From the NCBI RefSeq assembly GCF_964340395.1, contig NC_135551.1, positions 24,935,003-24,999,002 on the forward strand: DNA of 64,000 nucleotides. The letters run 5' to 3'. Below are positions 11,428 through 22,529 of this stretch, one piece after another. This DNA comes from Glandiceps talaboti (taxonomy: Eukaryota; Hemichordata; Enteropneusta; Spengelidae). Position numbers and translations under genes: made by a program. Position 1 is the first letter of the stretch; each line of letters starts with the position of its first letter. Below the pieces are notes generated by a model, which worked only from the letters and a program-made list of their open reading frames with translations, made no database searches and was not told where the DNA came from.

Positions 11428-11762
11428 TAATTCACTGAGAAGAGAAGTGACCATTCACAATATTGATACTTGGCTTGACTTTATTATCAATCACTGACAT
11501 ATTTCACAATTTCTTATCAACAACAGATTAGTAGTAATAACTAACTGATAACCTAGATTTGTTTTATATTCCTATGTAGTAATCTCCTAACAGAGCTCAA
11601 AATGTGCATAGTAATAATGAAAACGTCGTAGTATAAATTTTTATGACGGAAACAGCTTAATAAATCTCATTAAGAATTATGTAAATATATAATGACTCTG
11701 TGAGTAAATAAACATTGTCACCTATTCCACTTATTAAGATGTAAAAAGGTGTGCACTAGCTT

Positions 11763-11879
11763 GATGGCAAGTAGACTGTAAGATACGTCGTGACGTTTTG
11801 CCCATACCAGCCTCTATTATGGGTTGGCCGATGTTTGAGGGCGCCCCGTCACGGCGTACCTTACAGACGAGATGGCAAG
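11763..11879. mobile_element. MITE-like element with 9-bp target-site duplication
   Basis: GATGGCAAG occurs at 11763-11771 and again at 11871-11879. The 99 bases between begin TAGACTGTAAGATACG and end with an imperfect inverted copy (CGTACCTTACAGACGA), so terminal inverted repeats extend about 24 bases with few mismatches. The sister units have a single copy of this target (ATGGCAA or ACGGCAA near 780 and 6128) and no insert. A 9-bp duplication fits Mutator-like elements, though other DNA-transposon superfamilies are possible. Confidence 0.8.
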
Positions 11880-11945
11880 GTGGTTTGTTCGTTTTACCGA
11901 TGTTTACTATGTTTATATATTCAGCTGACTTTTTGTTTGGTTGTC

Positions 11946-11946
11946 G

Positions 11947-11998
<52 letters not shown>

Positions 11999-12160
11999 GA
12001 CTGACTGTCTGTCTGTTTGTGTGTGTGTATGTATGTCTGTGTGAATGTATGTATGTATGTATGTATGTGTGTGTATGTATGTATGTATGTATGTATGTAT
12101 GTATGTATGTGTGTATGTATGTATGTATGTATGTATGTATGTATGTATGTATGTTTGTTT
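11946..12160 (+). repeat. Composite TCTG/TATG microsatellite, tandem-unit copy 3
   Basis: A TCTG block is followed by a long interrupted TATG/TGTG block. It is paralogous to 854-982 and 6200-6387 and the longest of the three. Confidence 0.95.
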
Positions 12161-13206
12161 AAATTTGGATTTCATCGTGTAATATTCGAACGTAAAGTAT
12201 ATATACTCCTCGGGATCGTGATGATTCTCTAGCCCAGAGACCAGAAGGACATAGTATCAAACCGTCACAACATTGCCTTCTTGCCTCATCGTTATTTATA
12301 TTGTTGATGTAAAATAGATTACGAAAGGAATTCGAATGTATTTTACTATACATGTACTTGAACTCGTATCTGGACATGCGTGGTTTTGAAAGTCGGTCAT
12401 TTCAGACCCAGGACTTGGTAGTCGCCGTTTGCTGCTGTCACCTAGCAACCACCTGTTGATTCAAACATTGGACACCATGTGTCTATTGCCAAATCTTATC
12501 ATTAGTATTCGGAGCAGTGACTTACCTCAAATCATTCCAAAATGTTTGATTTGCATTTAGGGTATAACATCCTTTGGGAAAGGAGAAAAAAAATCATAAC
12601 ATCCTTTGGGAAAGGAGAAAAAAATCATTTAATATTGAGTTTTATTCTCGAATTACTGGTTTTTTTTACTTGTTTAACTAAGTTTTCCATGTCAAATGAT
12701 TCGTTATAGCACAAAGTTGATGGCGGTGAAAAAATGGAAAACGTTAAAAACCCACACAAAACAAGAACGATTAAACTTACTACAGTATCGTAGTAACATA
12801 TACTAGCTGTGATATTATTCTAGTGATACTGTCATAATACAATTGCGAAAGTATGATAATTGATATTGTGGTATCTTTAATCTTTCTTCTTTTCGTTGGC
12901 ATTTTTCACGTTTCCGATTTTTTTCACATCCATCAACTTTGTGCTATAACGAATCATTTGACTTGGAACGTTTTCACATAATCCAGCATCTTACATTAAC
13001 AGGGAAGAGCTCAATCAACTCTCTACACCATACTATTACAGTATCAACATGTGCAGAGCTAAATGCTAAACCGCTTTCTTGCTCTTTGCAGTGTGTTAAA
13101 ACTTTGAATGACGTCACGATTGTAAACGAGTTCACAAGACATTCTCAACATGACACTGTACTCTATTAAAATAGTTTCAAGCACAGTCACTTGTAAAGCT
13201 AATACT

Positions 13207-13367
13207 AAGGATGGTCACAATACAAAATAATATCATGGCGTTATTAGGTATTTTACAAAAATACCATCACCGGTGTTTGCACTGAGAAACGATAACATTG
13301 GTGACGATATTTTTTGAATATTCACAAATACCTACTAACGCCATTATTTCGTATTATGACCATCCTT
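13207..13367. mobile_element. 161-bp near-palindromic foldback (MITE-like)
   Basis: The element starts AAGGATGGTCACAATAC and ends with the inverted form GTATTATGACCATCCTT. The arms pair along almost their whole length, including GGCGTTATTAGGTATTT against AAATACCTACTAACGCC, with a small gap and a short centre. It lies seven bases beyond the point where tandem-unit homology ends. Target-site duplication is unclear; AATACT occurs close on both sides. Confidence 0.75.
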
Positions 13368-14240
13368 GAATAGAATACTGGCTCTTAAATGACTGAGTTC
13401 AAGTTGTTATTGGCCTGGCTGTCTATAAAGTAATATCAAATAATGAAACAATTAGGAAACAAACTAATAAGTGAGCAACACACCACAGACAAATTAAATG
13501 GGTTTGCTTGTTCAGGTCTGTATAGCTCCAAGTCATCGAAGACTATGATGTCATGTCATCTGTCATCATTTACGTAACAAGTTACACAAATATATTGACA
13601 TTATCGAAATATTAAGATTTTATGACTTGCTATCTTGTAGAAATATGCCGCTGTGTCCGAGTCGGATTATATAACGCAATGTATATGTAAACATTCTATT
13701 TATTTTTGTCTTGATCTTCACTCGTGAAACTTCCCCTCCCCCAGAATTAAGTGTCCCGTTAGTGACAGAAACCCTTGGCATTAGACCTCAGATTTGGTGG
13801 TCTGAGATCAGACCAAGAAACTCGCCAATGCGGACATACTATTCTGCCAGTATCGGAGACAGTCAGGGATCAAGGTCCGTAGTAAACAGATCGAAAAGTC
13901 GCAATAGTTTCAAAAACTGACTTTTTTAAAATTTCATTGTCACTTTCTACAGTTTTAGACTATTTTCTAAAAATTGAAGTCGAAACACTTCATGTCTTTC
14001 TATCTGCTACAAGCCCCGAGTTGTATCATTCTCCGTGGTATTTCTTTACATGGTTGGATGACATTGCAGATGTACGAGTCACCAGCTCTAACTTGTCACT
14101 GATATTGTGCTAATACAGTATAACAAACTACATAAATGTCATTTTCTCTAAATCTACTTTATCATCGGCTGCAAATTTCGACACGCCACAAATAGTTACT
14201 CTAAATTGAAAATCCAAAATGTAATATTTACATGTATCCT

Positions 14241-14320
14241 GTTTGTTTGTTTGTTTGTTTGTTTGTTTGTTTGTTTGTTTGTTTGTTTCATTGTTTGTTT
14301 GTTTGTTTGTTTGCTTGTTG
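14241..14320 (+). repeat. (GTTT)n microsatellite
   Basis: About 19 GTTT units with two interruptions. It is simple repeat DNA between IgSF-2 and IgSF-3. Confidence 0.95.
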
Positions 14321-15373
14321 TCAATGAGGACAAATTCAAGTTCATGTATTGGCATGTAAACTAGCCTTGAACCCCCCCCCTTCCATCCCATCGTCAAATT
14401 GTTGTTTGCCATAGAGATGTTATGAAAGGACGACCATTTTAAAACAAAATGTACACAACGTAGTACATTAGTAATCTTGATATATGTGTTATGTCATGTT
14501 GTATTATCAATATATGTGAAGGCATTCCATTCCATACAGTTTCTCACAGAGACAAGAGTAGGCGATAGCTATGTCTCATCTACTCTGGGGGGCAACTTAC
14601 ATATGTAAATTGATCCAAAAATCTAAAGTGAGTTAATCAGATTAGTGTAATCAATTAGTTTCCCCGTCATTGTGTGTAATTAAAAGTTACAGCAATGACA
14701 TTGTTTTTGGTTAATCATGTTCTTGATTTGCAGCAGACACCGATTCTAACATAGACCCCTGTCACGACAGAAACATCGCGATTTCAAAACTAGCTATGAC
14801 GTAACACATTCATGACCACATTCAACTGTGTTTGAATTGATGTATTGTTTGAATTGATGTATTGTGTATCATCAGTTCAATCTACTGTCATCGTCGTTCA
14901 AATGGCAGTGATTGTCAACGCCATTTATGTTCAAGTGCTGTCGTAATACTCTAGGTTCCATGGTGACATAATGTGTTTTGTGCAACAAATGAGACCTTTC
15001 ACACATGTAAAAGCATCTCAAACGCGTCATCTATACAACATTTCGTACGAGGATATTATTGCGAGTCGTTCCAGTTACTACAGTAACCTGTTTTGTTTGT
15101 CGTAGGTGCGACTCCTGAATTGCAAGTGTTGGACGCCTTAATATGAAGTTGCCGGACCATAAATGTCAGACTTTTTCATTGATTTGTCACCATTTGTTTA
15201 CCGTTGGTGTGTCACCTGAGGAAGTGGAACGGCCCCAATGGCAATCAAACGTCACAAGATATTCAACGTTGGGAGATGCTTATGGCAAGGGGAACTAACG
15301 GCTCGACTCACGTTAAAGACATGACCTCATCAAACTTAAACTGAGAGCAAGGTGAATATCTCGAAAACATGAA

Positions 15374-17020
15374 ATGCATCGAATATTGCAGTTAATTTTA
15401 CTGTATGTTAGTCTCATTGAAGTTTTCCTGAAGACACCGAATCGTTACAGAGTCCATGTTGAGACCGAAAAATTGCGGCTACAGAAAGGGGACAATGTCA
15501 CACTACAATGCACCGTACAGGACTTGAACTTGAACGCAAATATGACAGTCACGTGGGCTAAAGACGGAAATCCTATCACTGACAATTACAAGATTTACCA
15601 AACAACAAATGAAATGCTATCGGATCGGTATACCGTTTCAGGTCAAAGGTCAGGTGAATTTAATTTACATATTTCCAATTTTCAAGAATACGATGCTGGT
15701 GTTTACAATTGTGCCATAATGAATAAACGGACAAGAAAGCTTACTGGTAAATCAGAGAATTTGAAGTTGCAGTTTATAGAGGATCGACATCTACCAATTT
15801 GTTCGACGTCTACAGAAAATAGTACTGATATTTCTATAAATACCCCTGTTGTTATGACATGCAAAATACCGAAAACTGGGGAAGGTCTCCAGCTTATATG
15901 GGCGGCATCTGGCGAAGGCAGAAGTTACGTACAAAATACACAAGATGATGTTTTTCACTACAGTCAATATACATGGATTCCGACTACGAGAGATGAAGGC
16001 GAGCCAAGAGTATTCGAATGCCACGCTGAATATCGAGGTCAAATATTAACAGCTAAGGAAGTGTTCTCGTGTGCCCTTGGACCATTCCACGTTTTGTCTC
16101 CGCCTGTCGTTACAACTCAGAGAATAGAAAATGAAAATGGAATAGACGATATGGCGACTTTTGAGTGCATAACAAAGTCAAAGGCAGAAATAGTATCATA
16201 CACTTGGAAATTTGATAATGTTCCGATATCTGTCGTACAAGACAACAGATTCATTACTGATAGTAGGGGAAAGATTCTTCAAATATCTGCGATAACCGAA
16301 AGTGATCTGGATTCAGTTGTTACGTGTGAAGCTGAGAATCATTTGGGGATTGGTTCCGATTCGATCAAATTGGATATAAAAACTAATATGAAGCGAGAAA
16401 TGCAAGTTAAGTTAGCGGTCCTTGGGTCTGAGAAAATCCGACCTATGGACATTGCGTCATTTTATTGCCATGTGGAGAGAGGTCAGCTCAAAACAAGCAG
16501 GTCAACGTTACAGTATCGATGGTATGTGGATGGTGTTTACATAGACCCGTACACACAAAACGACAGATTTATTTTCGAGGGTGGAGTTTCAGTTATTCAC
16601 ATCACACATATCTCGACAGATGATGACGGTAAAATTATCACGTGCGAAGTAAGTGATTCCGAGACAAGCGCTTCTGACAGTTTGACACTGAATGTCGAAT
16701 ATACAGACACGGCTTCGTTGTTTGCTGAAAACTTTGATCTAAACTCGGATATTATCATCAAAATCCCACAAAGTAAAAATATCTTAGAAATCGAGAAAAG
16801 GGTCACGTGCGCAGACGACTTGAAATCGAAAGGAGTTAGTGGATTTATTTGGTTTGTGGTACAGGCGCTGATAACTCGATTGATGATGATAGTTTTCACT
16901 GTAGCTTTTGTACTCATCGGAGCTATGATTTTGGCGCTGTACGAACTCCGTGACATGAACTTAAAGGTAAAGTGCGGTGGGCAGCTGACACCGAATCGAA
17001 AGAAAAAACGGAAAAAGTAA
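15374..17020 (+). CDS. IgSF-3: four-Ig-domain receptor with short basic tail
   Basis: An intronless gene for 548 residues. The signal peptide is about residues 1-20 (LQLILLYVSLIEVFL). Ig domains: D1 V-like (C46, W61, C113 in DAGVYNC); D2 (C163, W176, C216) with an extra cysteine pair C143 and C233 at its edges; D3 (C265, W278, C318); D4 (C365, W383, C424). A stalk follows, then a hydrophobic stretch 491-523 containing R502. The tail is short and basic (ending NRKKKRKK) and has no ITAM, ITIM or other clear SH2 motif. This layout recalls receptors that depend on a signalling adaptor, but that is inference: R502 may sit at the membrane edge. A second ATG five bases upstream in another frame (15369) encodes only eight codons. 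D2 and D3 show it is a diverged member of the same family. Confidence 0.88.
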   Translation: MHRILQLILLYVSLIEVFLKTPNRYRVHVETEKLRLQKGDNVTLQCTVQDLNLNANMTVTWAKDGNPITDNYKIYQTTNEMLSDRYTVSGQRSGEFNLHISNFQEYDAGVYNCAIMNKRTRKLTGKSENLKLQFIEDRHLPICSTSTENSTDISINTPVVMTCKIPKTGEGLQLIWAASGEGRSYVQNTQDDVFHYSQYTWIPTTRDEGEPRVFECHAEYRGQILTAKEVFSCALGPFHVLSPPVVTTQRIENENGIDDMATFECITKSKAEIVSYTWKFDNVPISVVQDNRFITDSRGKILQISAITESDLDSVVTCEAENHLGIGSDSIKLDIKTNMKREMQVKLAVLGSEKIRPMDIASFYCHVERGQLKTSRSTLQYRWYVDGVYIDPYTQNDRFIFEGGVSVIHITHISTDDDGKIITCEVSDSETSASDSLTLNVEYTDTASLFAENFDLNSDIIIKIPQSKNILEIEKRVTCADDLKSKGVSGFIWFVVQALITRLMMIVFTVAFVLIGAMILALYELRDMNLKVKCGGQLTPNRKKKRKK

Positions 17021-18198
17021 GCGTTTGAAAAAGAAAACATTTTGGTTTCGTCACAAATGAAAAATAAGCACGTCAGCTCATTAAAATAACATTGGACTTT
17101 GGGTCGACAAATATCCTCAGAATGCCCGCAATATACTCTGGTGTTACTGTGTTATCAAAGTGATATCATATAATGTAAGTACGTACGGTGCATTGCACGT
17201 TACTGTTCACTCTCTTTGTTTAATGCAATCACAATACGATACTGTCCATTATACACTTTAAGATAGCAAGCTTGCAATTTCTTATTACATTTAGTCTGAT
17301 CTATCTACAACTAGCCACAGACACACTGGTGCCAATGTTTTGATATCTGCATGCATGGTGAGAGTGACAATCTAGTTTATTTCATTGTAACAAAATGTAG
17401 CATCAAACTGTGCTCATTCAATCTTGCTATTTTAAAGTGTATCATACACAGTTTCCTATTTGTGTCTGCGTGATTGTATCAAACACAGACAGTGAACATC
17501 AATCTGCATGCAAGGCGCTGTACAAACTATAATTTTTATAACCCTCGTACAGCATGTATATAGACCCCCCTGGGATAAACTTGCAAGTGTGTGTATGTTT
17601 AACATCACACCTCCAACCTGTCAATGATTTCACAATGACATCATTTTCTTTTATCAAAATCATATCAGCGACTTACTCGTAATAGTATAAAGTTTACATA
17701 CTAACGACAGTTGGCAATTCCCGCCCGAAGTTAACAACGGTTGTGATGCAAGTAACATGAAGTAATTGTCAAATTACAAATAACGTATTTACCCAAATTC
17801 ATTTGTTTTTTAATTTATTTTATTTATCAATTAATTAATACAATTAATTAAATAAGAAAAAAGAACTATAGCCATATACTATAAGCAACTACGACTATCA
17901 TAATTTGTTTAGACTATTCAGAGCTACCGACCACACACAGACAAGGAAAGGAAAACTAAATGTCTTGAGTCTGTCTTTCAATTCAACACCAAGATTTCGT
18001 GACGTGTGGAAACGATTTACCGAAAATAGACATGTGGTTTTTGGTACTTGATGACGTCAACGTGATATGGATACAGAAAAGAAGACTTTTGGAAATACAC
18101 ATGTGTACTTGTAATTTTTATCATAATTTGAAAAATTGAATATGCATTTATTGATATGTAAACGTTGATACCACATTCACTTGCATTTCAATGTACGC

Positions 18199-18201
<3 letters not shown>

Positions 18202-18284
<83 letters not shown>

Positions 18285-18345
18285 AGGGAGGGAGAGAGAT
18301 GGAGGGAGAGGGGAAAGATAGGAGGGAAGGACAGCGAAAGGGAGG
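18202..18345 (+). repeat. (GA)n and purine-rich tract
   Basis: About 38 GA dinucleotides followed by G-rich purine sequence (GGGAGGGAGAGAG and similar). It is a polypurine strand of roughly 140 bases with few interruptions; open frames on either strand are repeat artefacts. Confidence 0.95.
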
Positions 18346-19294
18346 GGAACAATGAGACATGACCGAGGCAGACTAGCATAGACAAAGACACGGGAGTCAC
18401 AGAAAGAAGAGACTTGTCCACGATTACTACCCATAAGAAAAATAACAACTCTCAAATCGCATTCACCTTTTAATAACTTTTTATAGTGCTGTATCATGTT
18501 TACAATTTCACTGCTAGTTAGTCAGTCCTGACGTCATAATACCAACATGTTATTGAGATGGTCATACCATACCCTTATGAAAATACTTTACACCCAGAAG
18601 AGGGCGTGCTCGATACAAGGCAAAACTGTCGAACCAAAGTAATCCGGATTCAGTGACGTATACTTTAACTATACACTGTGACATGATCACATGACAAATA
18701 TTTGTGACTACATTACCACTTATGTCAAAATTAATGGGTTTGAACAATCGTAATCAAAACGGAAGTAAGTGTTGATAATACACGTATGCACATATTAGAT
18801 CGTACCATCACAACAGTATAGTTCTCTGTTGTCGATATAAAATTATTGCTGCTTGTGATGGTTGTCCAGAAATCATTGAAAGAAACCAGCATGGTGTTTT
18901 TAAACATGCATTAGTGAATTTACAAATATATTACTACTAGTAATCAAAACTGTGCAACCGGACATTGGCATGGGAGACGACGAGTCAGATTTGCTGTATG
19001 GTCATTATCGAAACCATTGACTCCTAATAAATCATGTTTCTCTATGTCTGAAAGTAAACTGTTACATAACGTAAAATCTACATCCAATACGAAGCGGAAT
19101 CATAATACCACAAATGGCACAATACTATCAATCGATCTATTAATGCAGTTTATGATCACGTGATCAATTTTGTTTGCTTTCTTCAGACATGGCTTATTAC
19201 ACATTGACAGGATGAACTCGATCGTAAATTACTTAGTAAGATGATCATCGTGCTATGTTTGTTAGTATTTCAGATTGTTCTTTTTTCCGTGAAC

Positions 19295-19313
19295 CTGTCT
19301 ATCTGTCTATCTA

Positions 19314-19367
<54 letters not shown>

Positions 19368-19418
19368 CTTCCGTCCGTCTGTCCGTCTGCATGCGTGCCT
19401 TTCTTTCTATCTGTCTGT
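19295..19418 (+). repeat. TCTG/TCTA microsatellite
   Basis: TCTG units with TCTA at the left edge and CCGT variants at the right. Confidence 0.95.
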
Positions 19419-20911
19419 AATCGTCTGTTTTTAATATATTAACCCCTGTTTACTCTTCTTTATTCATTTTATCTTCTTTAAGAAGACGATCACACCCAGG
19501 ACAGCAAAATCGAAAACAAACAACAATAAACGAAAGAAACAGAGGTACTAAATAAAAAAATCGAGCCGTATTCATTCATAAGATTTAATTAAATTGCATA
19601 AAGCCATATATACCACAGGGACACGTAATTAGATTGTTGCTTTCCTTGTCTACAGGCTATATATAATAACGATGTGACTCGATTACATTTCCCTACCTTT
19701 ATGGAAAGAGTTGTCTTCGTTATAGTATAGAGTATATATTGATACATTTGTAGTAGCAGGATTCGTGTGATATTTTCCTTTAGGAAAACAACAATCTAAG
19801 CATTAATACGTGTCCCTGTGATGATATCTTCAACCAATACTCAAGTAAACACAATCCAAATACCAGTGTGTGGCATATTACAGAATATTACTACTGAACT
19901 GTGTCCTCACTCACTCACTGCCCTGCTTTGACCTTTCTCAAAATCAACAGGTGGTTAAACTGCGTAAACAACTGATACCATGTACACGTTATTGTCCATG
20001 TCTTATTATAAAACAATATGGTCTGTACTATCAATATGGTCATACCAATACAAACGTGACTAGCAGTTCTAATTGTTGATTCTAACTCTTCTATACAACT
20101 ACGTTGTTTGATCATATTCCTTCTGTGTTTAATATATATCAAACGATCATACGTATGACAGATGTGACCATATTGTATTGTACTATTATCAAGTAAACTG
20201 TATTTCATATTTCACCGGATATTTGCTGTAGGAAAACATCATCTTATATCTGTATTAAAATTCTAAAAAAATGCCTCCTTCAATAGTTATCTGAAATCCA
20301 TTTCGTGTTCAAATCAATACGTTAAATAAACAAACTTGTGTTCTATCCCCGTTTGTCCATCCCTAGGCATGTGGTGTTACACGTGATATGAATTTGTTAC
20401 AAATTCAAATTACTTGATGATGGGTTTCTTTCATTTACAGCAAACGTGATAATAGTTAGGATATTATGCAATAACCGTGATCTCAGTTGAAGCTCTGGAC
20501 TCGGGTGGGTAATTCGGTTTGGCGGAGAACTACACATTTTTTTTAACACGAAAGACATAATGCCATACAAAACAAAACAGTGCAGGATGAAGAGAGAATA
20601 GTTAATTTAACTACCAGTGGATGCATACCATTCTTTCGTCGATTTCAGGCTCTGTGATCGAGAGTTACCCACTTTTCGTTTTGAGTAATTTCACTGTGAC
20701 GTGTAACCAAAACTACAAAATCATTTCTCTAAAGTCAATATGACATTAACCCAAGTTTTGAAATATTGTGACCTTAGAAGTTCCCCAGTGTCTATGCTCA
20801 GTGCCCTGAATCCCTCCCTGAGTCTATTGTATACATTCACCCACTTGGCTATTCATAATATGCTAATTGAGTTTATTATAATAATACCCAGCCCAGTTCA
20901 CGGTATGACTC

Positions 20912-20924
20912 ACTATGGCGGCCA
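20912..20924 (+). promoter_or_regulatory. YY1-like element upstream of IgSF-4
   Basis: CTATGGCGGCCAT matches the ATGGCGGC core of the metazoan YY1 site and lies about 180 bases before the IgSF-4 start, where a core promoter is expected. This rests on a single motif match, so it is weak evidence. Confidence 0.3.
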
Positions 20925-21101
20925 TGTTACTTTAGCCCTACGACCAGGTGAACTGAAACCATTTATTATCCGACACATTTATGAGACATGGAAGTTTGAA
21001 AGTGTGTTGTTATGGTAACCGAGTGAAGATTTCATTATATTGATTGTTTATCCAGAATCTGGACAGGTTAATACCAGACGAAGACAGAAATCGGCGTCAA
21101 A

Positions 21102-22529
21102 ATGTTGAACGAGACTACCGTTTTACTGTTACTGTCACTTTCTATTGTTATCCAAGCTGAAGTTTCTTTTATTGAACAGCCAAGTAATATGGAGGTTCGG
21201 CCAGGCCAGACGGTTGTTTTCAAATGTAGGGTGACGGGAAGCGACCCTACTACCGACATTGTCTCTTGGATCATAATTCATGACGGGGGTAATACGTTTA
21301 TCGTCGGACCGACACACCCAGTCGTTGACCACGACATTGCTACAAGATACAATATAACTGGTGACCCCGCCGAAGGCCACTACGATTTACAAATTACCAA
21401 TGTCGAAGAATCAGACTCAGGTGGTTACACATGTCTTGTCACCACCCTTGCGTCTTCTTCCGCAAGGCTACAAGTGATAACACCAAGGCCGCCCGGAGAT
21501 GAGTATCCTAGATGTTATAGTGATGATGTGAGCGGTGCGGTGTATATTGGCCAGTATGTGTCTGTGACCTGCGAGTCTAAAGGAGGATACCCTTTGCCTG
21601 TCCTGACGTGGAACAGGGATGGTGAATCGATATATGGAGTTTTTACTCCAGATCCTTATCCAAAGCATGTTTATCATTGGCGGATAACTGAAGATGATGA
21701 CGGTAAACTTCTCACATGCATGTCTATCAGTCCGGAGATGAGCACACCACGTTCATGTACAGTTGGGCCACTGAAAGTATTACCGACGACAGGTATTCCA
21801 CTCCCCACCACGACGCTAAGAGCAGTATCTAGATCTCCTGGATCTGTGTACCCAACTTTAACTACAACACAGGCTCATTCAAACGGATACACAGTAAAAG
21901 TTGAACCAACAGTGAACGACGTTTCACGTGATGAAGATGTGATGTTTACGTGTTTTGTCCTGGGAGGATCTGAACGCTTCGACGGTCTGTTCACGTGGAA
22001 AATTGACAGAGTTCCCGTACAAATACTTCCAGATACCGCGAGATACAAACTTGAGAACGATAACAGAACGCTGAGATTTAAAGCAAAATCGTCCGATGAC
22101 AGTTCTATCATATACTGCGAGATAAGTGGTCAAGCTGACGTCTTGTACGCAAGTGCACTTATTCGAGTACACGGCGACGAGATAAACCCATCTTCTCCAA
22201 GCCGTATTTCGATTATCATCGGCATGACAGTTGGTGGAGTAGTTGTCATTATTCTGTTCATCGTAGCCTTCCTCGTATTCACACGGTACAAGAGACCACA
22301 GAAAAAGAAAGAAACCGACTCCGACTCTGCCAATGGGATGGTCGTAAGGTCGCCTGATGGGACTATCTTAGGTAGCGCACCGCTGAATGCGGCCAACGAA
22401 AACGAACTTCATGAACTCGACTGGAAAATGTTCCGAGACCAAGGACCCGATATCATGTTAAGAAATCCTCGAGGGAAGACCTTGTACGTCTACCAAAATA
22501 ATAGTTTTCCTACAGAAAGTTACTCGTAA
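21102..22529 (+). CDS. IgSF-4: three-Ig-domain receptor with Ser/Thr/Pro linker
   Basis: An intronless gene for 475 residues. The signal peptide is about residues 1-19. D1 is V-like (C42, W56, C111 in SDSGGYTC). D2 (C157, W170, C206) has the extra pair YPRC138 and C219TVGPL shared with IgSF-3, -6 and -7. A Thr/Pro/Ser-rich linker (about 228-262) separates D2 from D3 (C284, W299, C339). The membrane helix is about 369-393, followed by TRYKRPQKKK. The tail of roughly 80 residues has no ITAM, but near its end LYVYQNN contains Y464-Q-N, a Grb2-SH2-type YxN site. The ATG starts a clean signal peptide, with an in-frame open region but no other ATG nearby. An AATAAA at about 23056 may be the polyadenylation signal. 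It is probably a cell-surface receptor or adhesion protein of unknown ligand. Confidence 0.88.
   Translation: MLNETTVLLLLSLSIVIQAEVSFIEQPSNMEVRPGQTVVFKCRVTGSDPTTDIVSWIIIHDGGNTFIVGPTHPVVDHDIATRYNITGDPAEGHYDLQITNVEESDSGGYTCLVTTLASSSARLQVITPRPPGDEYPRCYSDDVSGAVYIGQYVSVTCESKGGYPLPVLTWNRDGESIYGVFTPDPYPKHVYHWRITEDDDGKLLTCMSISPEMSTPRSCTVGPLKVLPTTGIPLPTTTLRAVSRSPGSVYPTLTTTQAHSNGYTVKVEPTVNDVSRDEDVMFTCFVLGGSERFDGLFTWKIDRVPVQILPDTARYKLENDNRTLRFKAKSSDDSSIIYCEISGQADVLYASALIRVHGDEINPSSPSRISIIIGMTVGGVVVIILFIVAFLVFTRYKRPQKKKETDSDSANGMVVRSPDGTILGSAPLNAANENELHELDWKMFRDQGPDIMLRNPRGKTLYVYQNNSFPTESYS

Larger units (their letters stand above)
10977..15373. other. IgSF-2 3' flank (third partial tandem unit) and unique DNA up to IgSF-3
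   Basis: From 10977 to 13200 the sequence aligns with the 3' flanks of IgSF-0 and IgSF-1, interrupted by two insertions (11066-11427 and 11772-11870). At 13200, after TTGTAAAGCT, homology ends abruptly, and a foldback element follows at 13207-13367. The remainder to 15373 is unique AT-rich DNA with one GTTT microsatellite. I find no supported gene. Confidence 0.75.
17021..21101. other. Intergenic, IgSF-3 to IgSF-4
   Basis: AT-rich unique DNA with a (GA)n tract (18202-18345) and a TCTG microsatellite (19295-19418). An ATTAAA at 17080-17085 could serve IgSF-3 polyadenylation. An ATGGCGGCC element at 20915-20923, about 180 bases before the IgSF-4 ATG, matches the YY1 core. I find no supported gene. 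Confidence 0.7.

Noticed and set aside
13711-13920. 69-codon frame before IgSF-3
   Set aside because: No signal peptide or domain, and it contains a copy of the dispersed GTGGTCTGAG palindrome; likely noncoding.
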